Source: Jackrogersella multiformis
Taxonomy: Eukaryota; Ascomycota; Sordariomycetes; Xylariales; Hypoxylaceae
DNA: 64,000 nt
Assembly: GCA_902806575.1 (NCBI GenBank)
Contig: CADCXD010000018.1
Coordinates: 1,736,001-1,800,000 of the forward strand
Direction: 5' to 3'
Position 1 is the stretch's first letter; each line of letters begins with the position of its first letter. The notes below the pieces were generated by a model. The model saw nothing but the letters and a program-made list of their open reading frames with translations, did not search any database and had not been told where the DNA came from. The position numbers and the translations under genes are program-made. Positions 55,384-64,000 of this stretch are shown piece by piece.

Positions 55384-55807
55384 CACGAGGTTATAAGATT
55401 GATCATAGGTTCTCTACCTGAATACGCAATAAATATTTACCTAGATCCATATCCTACCTAGGTAGGTATAAAAAATGCTACTCCTAGATAGCCTTCTAGT
55501 ACGCTAACCCACGCGTCCTTGGCATGTCAAGGGCTTAGAGTCATACTCCGATTCGACATGGGTAAGGGATTCATATCCAGGTCGAAACCAAGACACTAAC
55601 TTGCACAAAAGGCTTAGTTCAGAGTCTGCGCCGTCTTGATGGCACCGTAAACCATGAGTCAAAATATATATAAATGTCTGACATTATTTCCTGACTATAT
55701 TCGCATTTTACCTTTTCATCTATGGCAACAATAATACTTGGAAGACATGAGAAGACATTAGGACTAACACGCCAAGCTTACCTTATATATAAGTTCTCAA
55801 CCACGCA
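55384..55807. other. Intergenic spacer
   Basis: About 420 bases, AT-rich, with a CCTAGG palindrome at 55454-55468. No gene seen; it holds the promoter of the following gene. Confidence 0.5.
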
Positions 55808-56647
55808 ATGGCCGATCTATTAATTCGGGACGACCCACCATCTCCGCATGCGAGTGGCAACAGCAAAAGCAGTAGCAGTACCTTCAGATTTTTAGACCTG
55901 CCCCTAGAACTACGCAACGAGATCTACGCACACCTATTCGTCCAGGCGGAGCCCATCGACTGCTTCAGGAAATGGTTCACCACGGCACGGCGACACCTCC
56001 GCCGCCTCGCCAAGGAAAACGCGCCGGACTGCTGCGGCCAGAACTTCGGCTGCGCGCACTACGACGCGCGGCTCCGGCCGCGAGCGGCCCTCCTGCGGAC
56101 CTGCAGACAGGTCAGCGAGGAAGCCCTCGAGGTCCTGTACAAGCGGAACGTGTTCCGCGTCGACCTCGAGAGCACCTCTCGGTTCTTGCAGTTCTTCACC
56201 GTCGGCGTGGCGAATCTGAGGAGGATCCGCCACCTCCGCCTCGCCGCATGGACCGCGTATTATTCCTACCGCATCGCGGATCCCGGGGAGCCGCAGTGGT
56301 CGTTCTTCCGGGCTGCGACGGACGACCGCGTGCAGTGGGGCGCGCTGCTCGAGAGGCTAACCACGCTGGAGTTGTTCATAAGAGCGCCGATCTGGGGGCA
56401 CCACAGCGGGTGGCCGCAGTGGGTGAGCCAGCTGGAGACGGTGCTGAGCTTTGTGGGGGAGAACGTGGACGACGAGACCGACGTGACTGTCGACGATAAT
56501 TACTCGATCTACCTGTGCGAGGCGGTGGACCGGTGCTTCCGGAAGCCGTTCCGCAGGGTCAGGACTAAGGAGGGCGATGCGTACTACTACATGACGCGGT
56601 ATGATCCGGATAATATCACAGGCCCGGTGCTTAGCGATAAGTCCTAG
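55808..56647 (+). CDS. F-box-like/2EXR (DUF7730-type) fungal protein
   Basis: Single-exon 279-residue protein of a large, expanded family of fungal F-box-like proteins. A Ser-rich start is followed by the signature FLDLPLELRNEIYAHLF (about residues 28-44), which matches the F-box-like/2EXR opening. RAALLRTCRQVSEEALEVLYKRNVFRVD (about 91-118) is the second family block. The middle is Leu/Arg-rich (LRRIRHLRLAAW) and the end Tyr-rich. A Cys cluster (PDCCGQNFGCAHYD) is unusual for this family and might bind metal. GC content is high through 55960-56580. Members may act as substrate adaptors for SCF ubiquitin ligases, but this is inference. Confidence 0.8.
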   Translation: MADLLIRDDPPSPHASGNSKSSSSTFRFLDLPLELRNEIYAHLFVQAEPIDCFRKWFTTARRHLRRLAKENAPDCCGQNFGCAHYDARLRPRAALLRTCRQVSEEALEVLYKRNVFRVDLESTSRFLQFFTVGVANLRRIRHLRLAAWTAYYSYRIADPGEPQWSFFRAATDDRVQWGALLERLTTLELFIRAPIWGHHSGWPQWVSQLETVLSFVGENVDDETDVTVDDNYSIYLCEAVDRCFRKPFRRVRTKEGDAYYYMTRYDPDNITGPVLSDKS

Positions 56648-57774
56648 CGATGGTTGGAATTAACTTCGTTTCTGCAATTCTTTGGGCGAGTGGATTTGGT
56701 TGCTACGGCAACTGTTAATACCTAGTCTATATCAGCAGATCATCCAAGGGAATGACTTATGTTCGCACGAACAGAACGGCTGGCTATGGTGACAAGACGA
56801 TGTCATACTACGTGTGCTCGGGTCAGTCATACTAGAACACCTGGATGTGGGAGGTTCATACTCAAATTTGAAAGATATAGAAGACGGAGGATGGAGGGTT
56901 ATGCTAAGGTCAAGTCTTCGGCAACGCAAATACGTGGCCAGGCGTACAACACCGAGGACATGTTCGACATACGCATCATGTACCTCGTGGTACGTTTGTT
57001 TGCTATCACAAGGTCCTCTTGATGCGACTTTTGTAAGTCGATTGCCATCTAAGTCAATATGCTAGTATGCACTACTGTAATCCACTTGCCCCTATTTCTT
57101 CGATCTACGCATAATCATAAACGTATAAAAGTTTCACCTATTAACTCCCGATAAGTATCGCGATACCAGTGATGTAAGTACAATGCATCTATAACCCATT
57201 TCTATTAAGTTTGCCACCCTTATTTAATGATAGAGTGTGATTCGTCGTCGGCGATTTCTTAAATGCTACCCCTTTCCTTAACCACATATTCCCGACAAAT
57301 CATTATAACTGTTTCGTACAATGATATAAAACACTACATCGTCACATCGAGTATTGCAAGATATGCTTCATTCTAATGTCTAGATACAGGGTCCAAGATA
57401 CTGGCAGATCTTAATTAACCATTTAAGAGATAGTTGTGTATCCCCCCGATAGGCCGCATGCACGCGCCTCACAACAATCTTCTGTGGACAGCCAACCAAA
57501 TTCGACATTCTCCGATGCACCCCACGACACCTAGGGGCATGCAGCTAGCCTATCACGAAGCATTGCATAAAGTGAATGGATGGACAATTCAGAGCTGCTC
57601 AAACGATGAACTCTGACGCTCAGCCTTACTCTTGTGAGGTCATTTGATTCTCATCACATTGGACTTTCGATCGCATCGTGTCCTCATGTTTGGTGCTCGG
57701 ACTTCGCTTTTCGATAATCCTGAGACATCTAACGCCCCCGAGTGACGGAATAGCTGTGATTACGGGTGTACCCG
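56648..57774. other. Spacer of 1.1 kb
   Basis: Open frames at 56759-57022 (plus) and 56732-56929 (minus) overlap and lack features. AT-rich. Contains the promoter of the Cys/His repeat gene on its right. Confidence 0.5.
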
Positions 57775-59802
57775 ATGCCTCCCGCCCGGCGCATATCAAT
57801 CCCTCCGCGGCGTCGCGTGAGGCGGCCTGAGACTCCGCCACCGGCATACACAGAACACGACGCTCAATCGTCGGCGCCCTACGAGCAAGATACCAGCGCC
57901 GCGCCAACCCCAGCAAGTAGCCCCCGTTGCCAATCCACCTTCTGCTACAGGACCGTGACAGTCGCGAGCCACTACTGCCGGAAGCACGAGTGCAACGTGA
58001 GCGGCTGCGTCAACCGTCGGGAAAAGGGGCGCGGCAAGCGCTACTGCACGGCCCACCAGTGTCGCTGGCGGGGCTGCGACGGCTTCAAGGCAAGCCCTTC
58101 GAACTACTGCGTCAAACATACCTGCGAAGTAAACGGCTGCCACGCCCCCAGCCCGGAGGAAGGGTATCAGTACTGCGACGGGCACACGTGCAAGATCCAG
58201 CGCTGCCCGGGCCAGCGCGCGGCCCCGACCAAGTACTGCGTCAAGCACAAATGCCGCCGCGAGGGCTGCTCGCGGCCGCTCTCGAAGGCGAGCTTGTTCT
58301 GCGCGGACCACAAGTGCGAGGTGGCCCGGTGCGGGGGCGGGCGCCGCGCCGGCGGCGGCGGCAGCCTGTGCCCGCGCCACGAGTGCGAGGTCGAGGACTG
58401 CTTCGCGAAGCGCTCCGACCGCAGCCGGTACTGCGGCGCGCACAAGTGCGTCACGGAGGAGTGCGCCGAGCCGCAGGCCGCGGGCTTCCGCCACTGCGCC
58501 GGGCACAAGTGCCGGGCCTGCGAGCGGCCGTGCATCCCCGACAGCGCCTTCTGCCGCCGCCACAAGTGCTGGAAGTCGCGGTGCCTCCTGGCCCGCGCCG
58601 ACGGCTCGACGTGGTGTCCGCGGCACGTGTGCCAGCGGGACGGCTGTGCCGACCCCGCGCTGAGGTGCGATGGCTATTGCGGCGAGCATACGTGCTCGGC
58701 GGGGGAGTGCCTCGACGGCGTGGACCGGGTGGAGGGTGCTACCGGACTGTTTTGCAAGGCTCACACTTGTGCCGAGGAGGACTGCGTCCAGAAGACTTCG
58801 AGAGCTGCGTACTGCACCGAGCATGAGTGCAAGCGGCGCGCATGTCCTAATTCCCGGTATTGGGACGATGAAGAGATCGGAAGGGAGCACCAGTGCTGCA
58901 AGAACCACACGTGCGAACAAGAAGCATGTTACGCTCCAACTATCCGTAACAGGGCGTTCTGCGAAGATCATATCTGCTCCTTCACCGAAGGTTGCTCGTC
59001 ATCTAGAGCTCTGAATCTTACCTCCTGCGAGGCTCATAGGTGTCACCGGGAATTGTGCATCGACCCGAGTATCCCTAATAGCTCGTTTTGCAAGAGTCAT
59101 GTCTGTGCTCGGAGAGCAGGTTGTACCGAGGGGCCAGTTGAGGAGGGCCTCTTCTGCATACGGCACACCTGCATTCAACCTGATTGTGTTGAACGCGGCG
59201 GCGACGGCGGCTTCTGCATGGACCACATTTGCTCGTGGGAACTGGGATGCCTGGGCGGTCGCGGCGGTGCAGAGCAGCTTTATTGCGAGGTTCATACATG
59301 TACACAGCGGGACTGCTACGAGAGATGTAAAGGATCCCGCGGTCTATGTTCTGTTCACGCGTGTCACTGGAGCCAAGCCTGCGTGAGCGCGCCCATACAC
59401 TCCGGCAACTACTGCCAGCGTCACACTTGCATCAAAGGCGGGTGCGCTAGGGCGAGCGTGGTCGAGGAGAGCCTATGTGGCCGCCACGCTTGCTCGTGGA
59501 GTTCGTCGATCTGCCTCAAGCCGCGTTGGAAGAGAAGCAGCTACTGTGAGGATCACACGTGTGGAGAGATGGGCTGCGGATTCTCCCGGCTCCCAGGCGG
59601 ATCTTACTGTGCCGACCACTCCTGCCAAGCCTCTACACCTTGCAAGGGGCAAGCCGAAATGGGAAGTGACTATTGCATCGATCACAAATGCAGCAGACCA
59701 AACTGCAGGCTGAAGAGTGTTACGGGCACGCCGTTTTGCAAGAACCACAAATCCTTAGGTCCCTTAATAGGGGCTCATGACTTGGCAAGCCTTCAGAGGT
59801 AA
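57775..59802 (+). CDS. Cys/His tandem-repeat protein with about 27 CCCH units
   Basis: The ATG at 57775 begins a 675-residue single-exon frame; the same frame is open slightly further upstream (GTG at 57766) without an ATG. After a Pro/Arg-rich, disordered N-terminal part (about 50 residues) the whole protein is an unbroken array of C-x2-H-x-C-x(4-6)-C blocks: I count 28 C-x2-H motifs, 27 of them followed by x-C-x(4-6)-C. Examples are YCRKHECNVSGC, YCVKHTCEVNGC, FCADHKCEVARC and YCEDHTCGEMGC. Read as C-x4-C-x(8-14)-C-x2-H the unit is a CCCH zinc-site pattern with one residue between units. The spacing resembles the WRKY19-like zinc finger family, but the packing is tighter. No catalytic domain, signal peptide or membrane segment is seen. 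The codons for the stop (AGGTAAGAG) also form a strong splice donor. Using it with the CAG ending at 59847 would add 40 residues and end at 59968. Function unknown. Confidence 0.85.
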   Translation: MPPARRISIPPRRRVRRPETPPPAYTEHDAQSSAPYEQDTSAAPTPASSPRCQSTFCYRTVTVASHYCRKHECNVSGCVNRREKGRGKRYCTAHQCRWRGCDGFKASPSNYCVKHTCEVNGCHAPSPEEGYQYCDGHTCKIQRCPGQRAAPTKYCVKHKCRREGCSRPLSKASLFCADHKCEVARCGGGRRAGGGGSLCPRHECEVEDCFAKRSDRSRYCGAHKCVTEECAEPQAAGFRHCAGHKCRACERPCIPDSAFCRRHKCWKSRCLLARADGSTWCPRHVCQRDGCADPALRCDGYCGEHTCSAGECLDGVDRVEGATGLFCKAHTCAEEDCVQKTSRAAYCTEHECKRRACPNSRYWDDEEIGREHQCCKNHTCEQEACYAPTIRNRAFCEDHICSFTEGCSSSRALNLTSCEAHRCHRELCIDPSIPNSSFCKSHVCARRAGCTEGPVEEGLFCIRHTCIQPDCVERGGDGGFCMDHICSWELGCLGGRGGAEQLYCEVHTCTQRDCYERCKGSRGLCSVHACHWSQACVSAPIHSGNYCQRHTCIKGGCARASVVEESLCGRHACSWSSSICLKPRWKRSSYCEDHTCGEMGCGFSRLPGGSYCADHSCQASTPCKGQAEMGSDYCIDHKCSRPNCRLKSVTGTPFCKNHKSLGPLIGAHDLASLQR

Positions 59803-60321
59803 GAGAATGTTCCGTCCTTGAAGCGTGGCGTTGGCTTACCTGTCCAGTCTTCGATCTCGAAGCCCCTTTGGTTTCATTGACCCCTTAGTCGCAGCTTCGC
59901 TTACAGATATGAGAGCGCCGAGAGCGAAGACTCCAAAATATCCTTCCAAGCAACGTCAATGGGTATGATATAGTGTATTATTTGTGGTGGTAATTCTAAC
60001 TAGGAAATCGGATAGACTGTACTTAGAAGGGCTTTATGATCAGCTAATGAATGTTATGTATTACTTCCTGTTATGAGATTTCACAACATTTACGGTCTAT
60101 TATTTACTTCGAGTCACGGCATATTTATCAATAATATGGTAGCATATAGAATGACACGAAATGAGAATATGATTAATTTAATAATTTGAACATTCCCGTT
60201 TCCCGTGAAAGCTCATCATAGCTACAAGGGCAAAGAAAACTGTATCTAATTACTCCAGAATCCAAGGACTATTTACGGATGAACCACAACTAGAGTGACC
60301 TTTGTCCACGGCCTGTCAGGA
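59803..60321. other. 3' region of the Cys/His gene, possible last exon 59848-59968
   Basis: If the GTAAGA donor at 59799 and the acceptor ending at 59847 are used (49-base intron, with a GGCTTAC branch-like site), an extra exon 59848-59968 codes a basic tail (SLRSRSPFGFIDPLVAA...). Otherwise this is untranslated. The remainder is AT-rich spacer. Confidence 0.45.
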
Positions 60322-60954
60322 TCATAAGCTTGAGAATGAGTTAGCACAATTTTCCCCATGGAGTACTAGATCATCGCGCAGAAACCTACCGGTGTTTCCT
60401 TCAGGCGTCCATCGAAAATCGTACATGCCATTGAAAGGCCGAACTCCAATATTTCCTCCGATATCTTCGTCTCCCCGAGACTTGAACGCTAGCTGAGTCT
60501 GCAAGGCATCTGTGTCTGGATTGCAGCCGTACACAACATCAAAGATGGCGCGCGGATCGCCGCGCTCAGTCATGAACACCTTGGTTGTGTTGTCTTTCAC
60601 TTCATACTATGCATGTTCATCCTTTATTAGCCTATATATCTCATTTAAGGGGTTAGTTGACTGTACCTCTCCGTTGATGACTGCGCGGCGAATTGGGTCC
60701 CAAGGGAGGGTGATTACCCCGTCGACTAGCGTGAGCTCGCTCGTGGTATTTCCTGCGGGACTAACAAAAAGGTGTTGGTCACCACCACCCCAGTCCCAAA
60801 TATCTAGAAAGTGATTGTGGATATCTGGAAACGAGGCATTCTGTATCTGGAGCGAGAAGCTTTCGGTAATGTTGTTTGACAGTACACCAGCGGGAATATC
60901 GCATGCCAGGACAGCAGCGGCGGAGGCGAGAACAAACGCAAGAGTTATATTCAT
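60322..60954 (-). CDS. Secreted small fungal protein (DUF7909-like)
   Basis: Two exons, 60954-60667 and 60606-60322, give 190 residues. The start MNITLAFVLASAAAVLA is a clear signal peptide with a likely cut after Ala-17, before Cys-18. The mature protein has ITESFSLQIQNASFPDIHNHFLD, the GGGDQHLFVSPAG motif, a RAVINGE-YEVKDNTTKVF join across the intron, and ERGDPRAIFDVVYGCNPD. I associate this layout with a family of secreted fungal proteins (DUF7909), from memory, with moderate certainty. Several N-x-S/T sites suggest glycosylation. The biological role is unknown; a lectin-like or wall-associated role would be a guess. It lies downstream of, and in the same direction as, the alpha/beta hydrolase gene. 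Confidence 0.78.
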
Positions 60955-61883
60955 CTTGATTGTGTATGTTTTATTCGTGACTTGGGATCGCACTAGACGG
61001 AAAGACTTGTTGTGGACATTGTAGTTAAATAAGGAGAATTCAAAAGCCTCGATAGACAAGCTGAAGTCGAGTATAGCATTATTTGGTGCGTGCCAAGATT
61101 TTATACGAGGTTATGCATATAATTACGGTAGGAATGTAGTATTACCGACATGGCACTATGTAGTAGTATTGGGTCTAGACATTCGACGAAGCTTACATGC
61201 AGTAAGTAAGGGTCATCTTACAGTTGACTGCTCAGAAATGAATAACCTACCTCTATGTTTTCATCAGCCAGCCTCAAAAGTCTAGCTCTCTGCGTCAAAA
61301 GTGTCGCAATATGAGTTGATGAATGCTACAAGGAATATGCAGGACTAATAGGATTTCCGTGGAAGGGTCTAGCCTTGACGACAGATGATTCCTTTCATGT
61401 ATGTCAAAAGTTTAGAAGTTTCGTTAGATGGTAGCCACATCAAAGGGAAGAGAAAGTCGTATGCGGAAAGGTTATTATCAGAATTCTCATCTTGTTAAGC
61501 TCTTTAGTGTAGCTATGATCCTTCTCTTTTCAACCCATAATTGGCTGCAGAACCGTCCCGGATAATATCTTAATTGTATTAGGCAGAGCTGAAATGCAAC
61601 CAACTAACCTAAATGACCTAGATTAGTTAAGCTTTTAATGGCCATAAAAGTAACCAGATGTTCCAATAACATTAATGTGAGATACCATTCAGAAAAAAAG
61701 TCCAAGTTAGCTCGAGTCTAGACCTTGGTCAGCTTTACCTTTCAAGCCACAGCCGGACAAGCATAATGATCAGGGGACGTGAACCAGGAGAACAACCTTC
61801 TATTATAATATTATACACATGTATCCTGATACAGCGCATGCATATCTATGATGTTTGTCTAGAATCTAGATACGCATGATCCC
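60955..61883. other. Spacer between secreted-protein gene and hydrolase
   Basis: AT-rich, about 930 bases, no coding signal. It holds the promoter of the secreted-protein gene on the left and 3' sequence of the hydrolase on the right. Confidence 0.5.
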
Positions 61884-62852
61884 TTACTTGGGTCCTATCG
61901 ACACCCTCTCAATGAATCCCAGGGACTCCTTAACAAAACTCTCGGGATTTTCCTCCGCAATGTAATGTCCTGAATCGGGAATAGCTATTATTTCGTAGGT
62001 TCCCTTTTGGTGAACTTCGGCAAACATTTCCCCAGCATTGTTAAGATGTCTGCTCTTTTCTCCGCTCATACACAGCGCTGGTAGACTAAGCTTTCCATAT
62101 GATGTTATCCATTCCTGGCACTCTTTGGCATCCTGCTCAAATGCTCGGTAGACCTCGAAGGCACACCTCATGGCACCGGGCTGCTCGTAACATTGAACGT
62201 AATGATCGAGGTCTTCGGGTTTGATTGCTCCAGTATTGTATACGATCTTCTGAAAAAAGTGAGATAAGTAGATGCGCTCACGGCCGGCTACTAGCGATAG
62301 TGGCAGGTCGGGTACACTGTGAAAGATGAAATGAAATTGTTGGACTGCGTTCGTAGTGCAGCTGGCTGTATGTTAACATTATTAAATCATAGTTACTTTC
62401 ACTGGAATTTAAACTTACTCTTCCGTAAACACCGAGGTTCCTGGTAGAGGACATTCTCCCCAGTTGACACTAGCTACGCGTGACGGATGCTTCGTTGCCA
62501 TGGCAAAAGCAACCATACCTCCGATATCATGACCGATGAGGTGAACCGGCTCGTGAATCGCAAGGGCATTGAGTAGACGGACCATATCCCGCGCCATGAT
62601 AGATTTGGTGAATCCAGTGGCAGGTTTGGATGAAGCTCCAGCACCACGATAGTCAGGGGCTAGTACGCGATATCCCGCCCTCGAAAATGGGTCGATTACA
62701 TGGCGAAACTGATATGAGGTTTGGGGAAATCCATGTATAAGTAGGATCACCCCTCGTTGTGGTCTTTTGCTTTTGGATGGGCAGTCGATGTATGCGATGC
62801 GCAAGGATGGCTCGACCTCGATAGTCCGATGTCTCCATGTATCGTAATCCAT
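61884..62852 (-). CDS. Epoxide-hydrolase-like alpha/beta hydrolase
   Basis: Two exons, 62852-62419 and 62361-61884, give 303 residues. The first possible acceptor, four bases earlier, gives the wrong frame. Landmarks of the epoxide hydrolase/haloacetate dehalogenase branch: oxyanion loop HGFP (residues 40-43), nucleophile elbow LIGHDIGG with Asp-109 in place of Ser, and base His-277 in PDSGHYIAEE. The alternating cap is present (VVYNTGAI-type region and MRCAFEVYRAFEQDAKE). An Asp nucleophile means hydrolysis through an alkyl-enzyme ester, acting on epoxides or alkyl halides; the true substrate is unknown. No signal peptide, so probably cytosolic or peroxisomal. Intact gene. Confidence 0.9.
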
Positions 62853-64000
62853 TTAAAGACAATTTATATTTTGACTATATAACTTGTTATAACTTATAAC
62901 AAGGCAATTATTACTACCCGGTGTTGGTGGTCGGGTTTATTTAATATTCAAAATTATTTCTAGAGCGGGGATTAGACATTCTAAGATGACGCTACGGAGT
63001 ACTTTAGGGATTTGTTAAAGCTAAGATAGGATATGATCTGTTTGATTTATAGAAAACCCACTGTATATGATAAGAGAGTCGATTCCGATTACATAAGCAG
63101 GTATATCGTTTGGAGGCACATGTAGACGTTAAGGGGTCGAATTATGGGCATAAAATGGTTAACAGGGAACTCCACTTAACGTAGATAAAAACACGATATT
63201 CATTAATGTTAGGCGCATCGTATTAAGATAACATAAAATTTCAACTGGATTGAGTGTATCTTAACAAGTTGAGAGTAATATTTTTACTTAGACATGCGTG
63301 TCGTTAAGGATGGTATGTCGATTAAGGGGTTGATTGAGAATAGTATCGAGAATAATCATATTATCGCATAACTAAACACTTCTTTATACGCACATTACTA
63401 GTTTATAAAAGAATGGAACAATTGACAGTAAAATACCCGCCGTCTTATCACCTTGTTCGCATTAATACTTGTGGTTAACAATGTGAAGGCTGCGCTTTAT
63501 ATGGATGATAAATAATTACTAAGCAGCCCCTATTCTAAAGTTATTAGAACTCAAGACTTACATTAATATTCCAAGGTTCAATTTTTATTAGACCTAACTT
63601 TACTTAATTTTTTCATCTATAATCGACGACATACGCTAGGTTTTGTGCTTCTCTAGGAATATTTTAGCAACTTTCGAGGTTACCTTGGTACCTATGTGTC
63701 TATGTCAAGTATCAAACCGAAGCGCGGTCGATGGTATCAACCTAAAAGATCGCCTAAAACATTATATGCACCATCGCGTCAAAGTTGAACACGTGAGAGG
63801 CCAAGAGAAATTCCGCATAACGCGTGGGGTGCTTAGAAAATGTCCTCTAGCTCTTGATGGTGTCCGACCTTTAGCAACAACTCCGTTTTCTGGAGCTCGG
63901 GTGCGGCTCTGGGTTCCCCGTGACGAGAGAATTGTTGTCCCGCCGGACAGCTCATGTCACCGCTAACGACATATCCAGATCGAACTTACCAGGAGCCATC
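62853..64000. other. AT-rich spacer, then GC-shifted end of window
   Basis: 62880-63640 is strongly AT-rich and looks mutated or decayed. From about 63650 base composition becomes balanced, and a 107-codon plus-strand frame (63643-63966) and a minus-strand frame are open. On the minus strand ATGGCTCCTG followed by GTAAGTTCG at 63999-63981 looks like a short first exon and donor. The gene, if any, would then have to continue leftward, but no domain could be recognised. I leave it unassigned. Confidence 0.35.

Noticed and set aside
57796..58971. 391-codon open frame on the minus strand opposite the Cys/His gene
   Set aside because: The Ala/Leu/Arg-rich product is a mirror of the GC-rich repeat; the plus strand has regular Cys/His spacing that is clearly selected.
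63643..63966. 107-codon frame at the right edge
   Set aside because: No domain, and the minus strand has an equally plausible ATG with splice donor; the window ends too soon to decide.

Overview
The window is nuclear DNA of a filamentous ascomycete (Pezizomycotina, most likely a Sordariomycete). The genes carry short introns of about 49-70 bases with GTAAGT/GTGAGT donors, CTAAC-type branch sites and CAG/TAG acceptors. The proteins are recognisably fungal (Kre33/NAT10, Nhp6, Vrl1-like, DUF7053, a fungal GPCR). Spacers are littered with a short palindromic TACCTAGGTAGGTA sequence that I associate, from general knowledge only, with Sordariomycete genomes. I found 20 protein genes that I would annotate, one broken gene, three tRNA-like or SINE-like relics, and long gene-poor AT-rich spacers. 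No CRISPR, rRNA operon, intact transposon or convincing intact tRNA gene was seen.

Layout. 1-2936 is spacer plus the 5' leader of the HMG-box protein Nhp6 (2937-3552). A 3 kb spacer leads to a nine-exon conserved gene of unknown function (6592-8645). 8.6-15.0 kb is gene-free and AT-rich, and holds a compact structured tRNA-like element at about 11.05-11.3 kb. Then come a seven-transmembrane GPCR (15033-16329) and a broken HAD-hydrolase gene (16928-17226). The minus strand carries the RNA cytidine acetyltransferase Kre33/NAT10 (18220-21715), a DUF7053 protein with a collagen-like tail (22565-23974), phosphoglucomutase (26859-28867) and oligoribonuclease Rex2 (29761-30407). Two tandem SAM methyltransferases (31171-31998 and 32302-33048) precede a full-length Vrl1-type VPS9/ankyrin/PX protein (33752-37814).

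After a 3.8 kb gene-free stretch with odd hairpins lies a regulator-like gene of unknown function (41589-43358). It has a strong hairpin just before its start codon and a one-base frame break in a run of C. Next come an acidic protein (44978-46099), the ATPase Ola1 (minus, 46456-47901), a PPPDE-type deubiquitinase/deSUMOylase (48966-49808), mitoribosomal uS11m (minus, 50096-50794) head to head with the import-motor protein Tim44 (51261-52983), and a PGAP4-like glycosyltransferase (53959-55383). The last part holds an F-box/2EXR-like protein (55808-56647), a striking 28-unit Cys/His repeat protein (57775-59802 or 59968), a secreted protein of the GGGDQH type (minus, 60322-60954) and an epoxide-hydrolase-like alpha/beta hydrolase (minus, 61884-62852).

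The genes do not form one pathway. Most are housekeeping functions: chromatin, rRNA/tRNA acetylation, mitochondrial translation and import, sugar phosphate metabolism, endosomal traffic and GPI-glycan remodelling. The least explained objects are the CCCH-array protein, the frame-broken gene with its 5' hairpin, the structured tRNA-like element near 11.2 kb, and the dispersed CCTAGG palindromes. All exon borders are read by eye from splice consensus and frame continuity; none was tested against transcripts.
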